This document shows, piece after piece, positions 1 to 64,000 of a DNA stretch of 64,000 nucleotides; position 1 is the first letter of the stretch; each line of letters starts with the position of its first letter. The DNA lies in contig CM019218.1 in the NCBI GenBank assembly GCA_009741485.1, positions 37,944,387 through 38,008,386 on the forward strand, given 5' to 3'. A program made the position numbers and the translations under genes. The notes below the pieces were generated by a model. It did no database searches, was not told the origin of the DNA, and worked only from the letters and a program-made list of their open reading frames with translations. The DNA comes from Malurus cyaneus samueli. Lineage: Eukaryota > Chordata > Aves > Passeriformes > Maluridae.

Positions 1-610
1 GGACTAAAGTCTTCTATTTACCTCAAATAAATTACACAGCAGGAGGAATAGCAGTGTTGGTTTTCCCATAATTCAGTGTATTGCTAAAAAAATAAAATTT
101 ATTATTAAGGGACAGAGTTCATCTGTACCATCTTCCTTTTTCTCCACTGAACAAGTTAAAATGCCCAACAAAACCAGTTAGTTACATGCCTCTCCTGGAC
201 AGATCTCCACAACTGTCTTCTCAGACCTTTTCCATTTACAAAACCATCAGGCAGTTGCCGGGCATTTCTCTGCTATTTCTGAACCAGAAACCTAACACTA
301 AATGTTGTGCATGTACGTGACAACCCTGATAAACTGTTTGTTTCACAGTAGGTTGATCCCTGGATATCCGGGCAAGTAATTAGCTCAGACTACCTGCTTA
401 TTATTTCTGAATGCTAAAAAGCAACGAGTCAGGCACTTGGGGAAACTGCAAATGAAGCTGATAATGGCTCTTTGCCTGATACCTCAGGTATTGTTCTGAT
501 GCCCAAAACTGTAAAGTTATCAGTACAAAGGACAAGGATTTCCTGATGCATGTTTTTTTTTTTCATTCAACTTCTCTCCTGACCCTGAAAATAGTGCATT
601 TATATATATG

Positions 611-631
611 AGACAGATAGACAGATAGATA
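611..631. repeat. AGAC/AGAT tetranucleotide repeat
   Basis: Five units of AGAC or AGAT directly after a short TA run. Confidence 0.85.
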
Positions 632-1251
632 CAAGAGCCTTACTACTAAGTTAGGAAAATTTGTTCTAGGAGCTGTTACCATTTATTATCCACTTTAAAT
701 GAATATCTAGCTTAGAAGATTAAAAAGAAATCTTTCAGTTTCTCAAATAACTCCCTTACATTGAAGGTAGATGATAGCACAGGGCAAGAGGGTATTAGGT
801 GTAGCAAGCAGCTTCAGTATGTTATTAAGGATTTCCAAAATCAAGTCTGAATATACCTGAACTGTGTGTCTCTGCAGATTCCCCTGCACTGAGACTCTAT
901 CTCAGCATGTACTCCTTTGGTTGAGCAAATATAAGTATGTGGATTTGCAGTCAACCTAACACTTCCCCCAACCCAGTGTTCTCCACTTTTTGAAATAACA
1001 GAGAAGCAAAGCAGCAGTTTAAATATGTTCTCAATAAACTGTCAATGACACCTTACTCTGAGGATGCAAGAACTGCTATAGACATGGAAACATGACCTTT
1101 ACCCAGAATCATAATGCACTTCAAGGCAAAAAGTACTTTTTCATCTCCTGTTTCTATAGCATTTACCTTAATGAGAATCCAGTTCACAACCAAAATTCCC
1201 ATGTGCTGTAGTAGTGCTACTGCTATGACCATAGGAAAGCTTAACTGGCTT

Positions 1252-1611
1252 CAGGTAGTCAGTTTGCAAGCCAGTGCAGAATTGTTAGACATGGGGAAAC
1301 CTCCTGTGCTTCCCCTTCAGATGACATTTAAGATCTACAAAACTTCCCACACCTTTCTCAAGTATTTTTCTGCAGAATAATTTTTACTATCTTAATGGGT
1401 ATGTTTTACTTCTGACTTCCATGCTCNNNNNNNNNNCAGGTAGTCAGTTTGCAAGCCAGTGCAGAATTGTTAGACATGGGGAAACCTCCTGTGCTTCCCC
1501 TTCAGATGACATTTAAGATCTACAAAACTTCCCACACCTTTCTCAAGTATTTTTCTGCAGAATAAGTTTTACTATCTTAATGGGTATGTCTTACTTCTGA
1601 CTTCCATGCTC
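1252..1611. repeat. 175-bp duplication flanking the gap, probably an assembly artefact
   Basis: Positions 1252-1426 and 1437-1611 are both 175 bp and differ at only two positions by eye. The left copy ends exactly at the first N and the right copy starts exactly after the last N. That geometry is what unmerged overlapping contig ends or two haplotypes give. Confidence 0.9.
1427..1436. other. Assembly gap (10 N)
   Basis: Ten undetermined bases join two contigs. The sequence on the two sides is nearly the same, which suggests contig ends that overlap rather than a true gap. Confidence 0.99.
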
Positions 1612-1785
1612 CTTTTTTAATCCCATCTTATTAAAGACCAAACAACATTCTATTTTCTGAGTTCTGCAGAGGACAGAAAAAGGTCACTGTTAAGATAACT
1701 AGTAAGACAATCATGTTATACCTCTCTATGCAAATCCAAACTGGCCTATTTTAAATACAGGTCAGATTCTTTTTTTGTCACCTCT

Positions 1786-1840
1786 TAGAATCATAGAACT
1801 GTCAGTGTTGGAAGAGACCCTTAAGATCACGTCCAGCTGT
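1786..1840 (-). mobile_element. CR1 non-LTR retrotransposon, 3' tail fragment
   Basis: The stretch begins TAGAATCATAGAACTGTCAG and continues GGAAGAGACCCTTAAGATCA, the reverse complement of the avian CR1 3' end (consensus ending in repeats of ATTCTATG). About 55 bp remain, as expected for heavily 5'-truncated CR1 copies. It is a main reason to call the host a bird. Confidence 0.8.
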
Positions 1841-2817
1841 CTGTTTCTGCTGACTTCTTCTCCTTGCTTACTTCTCCCATCAGTTCTATGGCTGCAAATT
1901 ACTTTTCCCAAAGTTTGTAGGAGAGATGCAACAGCCCAAGAACCCTAAGGTGAGATGCCTTTGCTGGTCCTAAATCTCAGGTTAATTCTACCTGATAACT
2001 AATATGTACATTATGGTCAACATATGTACAATATGGTCAGACAGCCCATTTCAAATATGGGTGTGGAACAGCTTTGCAAAAGTGAAGTAACTTTTCCTTA
2101 TTTTCCACATTCAGAAACCAAGGCAGAGAGAAGTCTTTCGTCTTGGTCAAAGCTAGAAAGCCTTTTCACTGTAAAGCAGAGAATGCAAATCTCATACTTA
2201 AAAACTTTCAGTATTTCACTCTAAGCATTCACTGCCTTTCCAAATGCATTCTTATTTTCAAAACTAAAGTTTCAGAGAAATAGAATAATGCTGCCATTGT
2301 TAAAAAATGCAACATTTAATTGTGCAGCAAATGCCCTTCACTAGTGGAAGCAATATGCTTCACAATCCTTGGAGAAAAGAAAATATACAAATAATGTTAC
2401 AAATGATATTATTAATATCATTTATTAATTTATATCCTTTCTACTCTTTGGTAAGCTACCAACTGTCTGGTTAAAAAAAAAATCATACTTATTACAGTTG
2501 ATATTCCATGGCAAACAGAAATGTGGTATTACTGAAAGTACTGCCAAGAATCTGAATTTCATACATGTGTCCTATAAGCTTTACAGCAAAGCTGCTAAAA
2601 ATTGTGCCCTTCTAAAGTCCTTTTTGGTAGTGGTCTACTTTTCAGTGACATATCATCCATTGTTGGAATGACTTACGGTGATCAAACCCATGTAACATTC
2701 TTTCAAAATTAGTCATTTATAAAACACTATCATTTTTGATACTAATTTAATGAGACACAGGATAAGATTCGAGGGACCAGAACAAGGCAATGAGAGAAAT
2801 AAAGAGTGGTCACTCAC

Positions 2818-63375
<60,558 letters not shown>

Positions 63376-64000
63376 CTACAAAAGAGAGAGAGAGGTTTTA
63401 GGATGAACTCTAGAAGAGATACATAGTTATCACAATGCAGAGAAACATCCAGCTATTCCTTTCACGAAAGGTTCTTTGCCTCAGCAGACAGCAGTAGGCT
63501 TCCTTCAGATGCTCATGTGTCCCACCGGAGCGTAGGATTGCCACTTGGCAAGCACCAATTGAGGCTGACCTGCTGGGCCTGGCTGTAAGGAAATGATGTG
63601 GGCCAGTTAACAACCACATGCCAGAAAAAGGCACAGCTTGGGCAGCGAGAGAAGGAGGGAATCTCAGACACTGCAGAAGTGAGGCCTCATAGGTCCCACT
63701 CCACCTATAATGAAATGTCTTCAAGGGAAATGCTAATAAAAACCTGCATACCTGCAAAGGTATCACACAGGGCATCACACAAAACTTAAAACCATGATAC
63801 TATTTCTAAGGTAAAGGTGATTTAAACTGAATTTCATAGGAGCCCCACCTTATCTGGTTAGAATAATAGTAAACTACTTCTGGTAAGAAAAAGGAATTAA
63901 TTTGTCATCTTTGTCAATGTGACTTTTGGGGCATAAAAGTGTTCTACAGGCTGCCACTACAGCCACATTAAGAAAAGCATCTTAATAGTTCACCAGAGCC
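63376..64000 (-). other. EXT2: 3' end of EXT2 intron 1
   Basis: This stretch lies upstream of the ATG exon. It is AT-rich, with no CpG cluster that could be the promoter and no other exon. The only signal is the CT-repeat polypyrimidine tract next to the acceptor at 63376. The non-coding first exon and promoter are inferred to lie beyond 64000. Confidence 0.8.

Larger units (their letters stand above)
1..2817 (-). other. EXT2: EXT2 intron 13, partial
   Basis: The intron extends past the left edge. It holds the 10-N assembly gap with its flanking duplication, a short CR1 tail, and a small AGAC/AGAT repeat at 611-631. The final coding exon is not present. Confidence 0.8.

Noticed and set aside
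1..2817. Search for the last EXT2 coding exon and stop codon
   Set aside because: No minus-strand segment translates to the expected end of the protein, so the exon is taken to be outside the window.
63376..64000. Search for a CpG-island promoter of EXT2
   Set aside because: The stretch is AT-rich and CpG-poor with no transcription-start features.

Overview
The window is vertebrate nuclear DNA, almost certainly from a bird. It carries most of one gene, EXT2 (exostosin-2), read on the minus strand. The bird assignment rests on CR1 retrotransposon tails with the avian 3' end, an LTR of an abundant bird endogenous-retrovirus type, low repeat density and compact introns. It is not bacterial: there are no operons or dense reading frames, and nearly all open frames are short intronic noise.

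Twelve coding exons were placed to the base, running right to left from the start codon at 63351 to a splice donor at 2817. They join without a frame break to 2018 nt, which is 672 codons plus two bases. Human EXT2 has 718 residues and its last coding exon supplies the remaining 46, so this model is complete except for that final exon, which should lie left of position 1. The 5' non-coding first exon and the promoter lie right of 64000. Exons are called 2 to 13 here, as in the human gene.

Layout: 63376-64000 is the end of intron 1. 50236-63375 holds exons 2 to 7, relatively close together. 33259-50235 is a 17-kb intron 7, followed by exon 8, a 9.4-kb intron 8, exon 9, an 11.8-kb intron 9 rich in old transposons, and exon 10. 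Exons 11, 12 and 13 lie between 4835 and 2818, and the left end is part of intron 13. Intron 9 holds a CR1 tail, an older and longer CR1 copy, a perfect hairpin and a probable solo LTR.

EXT2 is a Golgi type II membrane glycosyltransferase. With EXT1 it forms the heparan sulfate polymerase. The signal anchor, the residue 227 aspartate, the DDD metal-binding motif at 538-540 and the Glu627-Asp628 pair are all present, so the gene looks functional.

No clearly new system was found. The points most worth checking are a false duplication around the 10-N assembly gap, several intronic blocks that look like conserved enhancers (possibly for the neighbouring ALX4 gene in vertebrates), a short insertion with direct repeats and LTR-like signals, and two protein-like open segments in intron 9 that I could not identify.
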